Source of the DNA: Caldinitratiruptor microaerophilus
GTDB lineage: Bacteria > Bacillota > Sulfobacillia > Symbiobacteriales > ZC4RG38
Direction: 5' to 3'
NCBI RefSeq assembly: GCF_025999835.1
Contig: NZ_AP025628.1
Location: forward strand, 1,612,001 to 1,676,000
Length of the DNA: 64,000 bases
Below the pieces are notes generated by a model, which saw only the letters and a list, made by a program, of their open reading frames with translations, ran no database searches and was not told where the DNA came from. Each line of letters opens with the position of its first letter. Within the stretch, counting starts at the first letter, position 1. Both the position numbers and the translations under genes were made by a program. Positions 62,017-64,000 of the stretch are shown here, piece by piece.

Positions 62017-63525
62017 CCCGACAAGGCCCGAATTTTTTGGTTCGTTATGCACTCCGCGGCAGCGCCCTCACAAGCTCACGTAGCACGTACTTGACCCACG
62101 GCGAGCCGGCAGCTGGTCCGCTGAGCGCCGGCAGGTTCACCCGCAGCCATGCCTCCGGATCATTCAGTTCCCCGGGCTGCACCCGAATCGCCGTCGAGCC
62201 GGTTGCCTGGCGCAACACCTCCGACTGCATCGGCCAGGCCTGCCGCCCCATCACCGCCAATTCCCCGTTCGCCCGGGCCGCCAGCAGCCGCACCAGATGG
62301 TCCGCTCCCCTGTCACTCCACTGCGCTCCATGGCGCTTCATCCGTCGGGCGACATGGTGGAACACCTGCCCCTCAATGGTGCCCAAACTGTCTGCGGCCC
62401 CGGAACGGCAGATGCCGTCCCAGTTCTCCTGCAGGTACTTCCGCAGCCCTGCCACACGCTTGCGCTGCGCCCCACGACTGGCCCGCTCGGCCGTCGCCAG
62501 CACCTGCTCCACCTGGCTCCAGTCCTTGACCTTCAGGGCCTCCACCGCCTTCCGGTAGGCCTCCTCGTCATGCGACAGACCCTCCAGCAGCGCCCGGCGG
62601 AGGTGGAACGGGTCCAGCTGGTACCTCGCTCCGGCAAACGTCCCCGCCCACTGCTTCACCCACGGGGCACCGTCGCCGCCCACCACCACGTCCTGTACCG
62701 CACTCAGATCCCACTTGCTGCCGAAATCCGCATACGTCTGCTCCGAGAAGACCTCCGCACTGGCCAAGCCTGCGGTCACCCGGCGCTCTACCAGTTGCCA
62801 CCGGTTTTGCCCGACTTGCTCTTTGCCCTCATAGCCGACCGCCAGCTTCAGCCCCAGGTGCCTGTGGGCTCCCCGGGGACCACGGCCTTGGACCACCACC
62901 TCGTCCACCTCAATCCGCAACCGCTCGGTCCGCCGCTGCCCCGCCGGCACCTCGCCACGGTCGAACACTGCACGGCGCTGCGCTTCGGCTTGCTCCACCC
63001 GTACAGCGCCCACCTCCTGGACCTCACGCCAGACGCTCATCGCTCGGACATCCATGCCCCCCAGCGTGAGCTTCGCCAGCACCGCCGCCGCCCGGTGGTA
63101 CGGCATCTCCGCGGCCATCGCCACCGCCAGTTCTGTGGCCCACGGCGACAGCCGCTGGCGGGCTGTCCACCCCAGCGCCTCGTCCAGCAGGAAATGGCCT
63201 TCCCCGCTCTGACGGTCCCGGTAGTACCGCCGCCGCACCTGCACCTTCCCAAACGGCGTCACGATCGTCCGCGGCTTGCTGTGCACCAACTCATATCGCG
63301 CCGCGTCCCGCCGGCGCATCAGCTCGTCGTCCAGCCGGTGCAACGCCAGCACCAGCGCCCGTCGCGCCACCTCCTGCACCAGCCGGAAGATCCCCTTCTC
63401 CAGTTCCATGAAGTCGTGGCGGGTCCGCAGCAACTCCGAGATCCCATGCACCAGCAGCAGGATTAGGTCCATGATCTCACGAACTAGCCACATCGAGACC
63501 TCACCCATTACCAGGCCTTGTCGGG
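62017..63525 (-). mobile_element. ISLre2-type insertion sequence
   Basis: Terminal inverted repeats of 12 perfect bases, CCCGACAAGGCC (62017-62028) and GGCCTTGTCGGG (63514-63525), enclose one transposase gene. Total about 1.5 kb. I could not find matching target duplications at these ends, so the true ends may lie a few bases further out, or the flanks have changed. It is inserted beside tRNA-Ser. Confidence 0.75.
62045..63508 (-). CDS. ISLre2-family (UPF0236) transposase
   Basis: 487 residues; ATG 63493 may be the real start (MWLVREIMD). UPF0236/ISLre2 pattern: VTPFGKVQVRRRYYRDR, DEALGWTARQRLSPWATELAV in short, VDEVVVQGRGPRG, GGDGAPWVKQW and DPFHLRRALLEGL, then GTIEGQVFHHVARRMKRHGAQW in part. 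Full length and uninterrupted, so probably active. Lies within the 12-bp inverted repeats. Confidence 0.92.
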   Translation of the reverse strand: MGEVSMWLVREIMDLILLLVHGISELLRTRHDFMELEKGIFRLVQEVARRALVLALHRLDDELMRRRDAARYELVHSKPRTIVTPFGKVQVRRRYYRDRQSGEGHFLLDEALGWTARQRLSPWATELAVAMAAEMPYHRAAAVLAKLTLGGMDVRAMSVWREVQEVGAVRVEQAEAQRRAVFDRGEVPAGQRRTERLRIEVDEVVVQGRGPRGAHRHLGLKLAVGYEGKEQVGQNRWQLVERRVTAGLASAEVFSEQTYADFGSKWDLSAVQDVVVGGDGAPWVKQWAGTFAGARYQLDPFHLRRALLEGLSHDEEAYRKAVEALKVKDWSQVEQVLATAERASRGAQRKRVAGLRKYLQENWDGICRSGAADSLGTIEGQVFHHVARRMKRHGAQWSDRGADHLVRLLAARANGELAVMGRQAWPMQSEVLRQATGSTAIRVQPGELNDPEAWLRVNLPALSGPAAGSPWVKYVLRELVRALPRSA

Positions 63526-63684
63526 ATGGTTGCTACCGCAACCTACCAGGTGAGGTCTCATTCTTTGTTGTCCCCACCATCTCCTCCCGAAATGTTATCC
63601 GGCCAACTGTCGCATCGGAAGCCCTGCGCTTACAGCGAGGCTGTCTGCGGGCCGGCCGGTCCGCCACGGCCCGCAGGCCCGTGC

Positions 63685-64000
63685 CTATTCCGTGATCCAG
63701 CTGGTCTTCTCCTGCCAGGGTGTCCGAGGGGTGTCCCGGACCTCCGCCGGCAGCCCCACGTAGATCTGGCCGATGATCTCCGCATCGGCGGGCACGCCCA
63801 GGAATTCCCGCAGGGGCTCATAGTGGATGAACTGGCCGGTCCGCCAGATCGCCCCCAGGCCCTCTTCGTGCGCCACCAGGAGCATGTTCATGATCGCCGC
63901 GGCGGTCGCCAGCCGGTTCTCGTGGGTCTCCTGCTCCGACTTGCCCCGTCGCGCGCTGACGAAGATGAGTGCAGGGATCGTCCGGATCTCCACCGTGTGG
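63685..64000 (-). CDS. Nitroreductase-family protein (partial, runs off the right edge)
   Basis: The last about 105 residues of a minus-strand gene whose start lies beyond the window. AAIMNMLLVAHEEGLGAIWRT and the LGVPADAEIIGQIYVGLPAE ending match the FMN-binding C-terminal region of nitroreductase/FMN-dependent oxidoreductases. Substrate unknown. An internal Met at 63993 is not the start because conserved sequence continues to the edge. Confidence 0.85.
   Translation of the reverse strand, partial: HTVEIRTIPALIFVSARRGKSEQETHENRLATAAAIMNMLLVAHEEGLGAIWRTGQFIHYEPLREFLGVPADAEIIGQIYVGLPAEVRDTPRTPWQEKTSWITE

Overview
The window reads as chromosome of a very GC-rich, probably thermophilic or microaerophilic Bacillota of the Symbiobacterium/Thermaerobacter/Caldinitratiruptor kind. 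I infer this from a SCIFF peptide with its radical-SAM maturase, RsbU/RsbV/RsbW-type partner-switching genes, an HD-GYP/DUF342 cluster, Shine-Dalgarno sites of the GGAGG type before many GTG/TTG starts, and housekeeping promoters of the TTGNNN-17-TATAAT type. The species cannot be read from the sequence.

Layout. 1-10.3 kb: two tandem minus-strand molybdopterin (MopB) oxidoreductase operons resembling thiosulfate/polysulfide reductases. The first has catalytic, Fe-S, cytochrome b and TorD chaperone genes. The second has a rhodanese lipoprotein, a catalytic gene split by an in-frame TGA, and an Fe-S gene. They are followed by a YeeE/YedE sulfur-compound permease, a LysR regulator and a TusA-like protein. 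10.4-24.4 kb: central metabolism and housekeeping (mgsA, gap, a ROK regulator, cinA, lgt, a ketopantoate reductase, an unusual short FtsH, rimO, isocitrate lyase and malate synthase). 24.7-32.7 kb: a form-II CO-dehydrogenase-like coxSLM operon, a cation diffusion facilitator, a MoaD-like protein, an acetamidase with a zinc ribbon, a methyltransferase and a HAD phosphatase. 32.7-33.9 kb: RNase P RNA and tRNAs fMet, Ile and Leu, all minus strand. 33.9-37.3 kb: three DsrE-family proteins divergent from a lysR-selD pair whose SelD is itself a selenoprotein. 37.9-45.2 kb: a two-component system and a third molybdoenzyme operon (type-II-like catalytic subunit, Fe-S subunit, NrfD anchor).

45.6-57 kb is the most unusual part. 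It holds a receiver protein, an EAL phosphodiesterase, a c-di-GMP-I (GEMM) riboswitch, and a run of genes for DUF5317, a 26-residue peptide, an HD-GYP/anti-sigma-kinase fusion, RsbV-like STAS, RsbU-like phosphatase, DUF342 and a second STAS protein. The DUF342 gene is cut by a 3,586-bp two-component transposon (DDE transposase plus ExeA-like ATPase) flanked by a 5-bp target duplication. Precise removal restores one open frame.

57-64 kb: the SCIFF maturase and peptide, tRNAs Val, Ala and Ser, a DedA protein, a GH26-like secreted glycosidase, an ISLre2-type element and the 3' part of a nitroreductase gene.

How it fits together. Three respiratory-type molybdoenzymes point to anaerobic or microaerobic respiration of sulfur, and perhaps selenium or other oxyanions. 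Two shared TGTGA-N6-TCAC sites suggest one CRP/FNR-type regulator over the first two operons. The YedE, TusA, DsrE, LysR and SelD genes suggest linked sulfur and selenium handling. The riboswitch cluster looks like a circuit that turns c-di-GMP level into a sigma/anti-sigma decision, now partly broken by the transposon.
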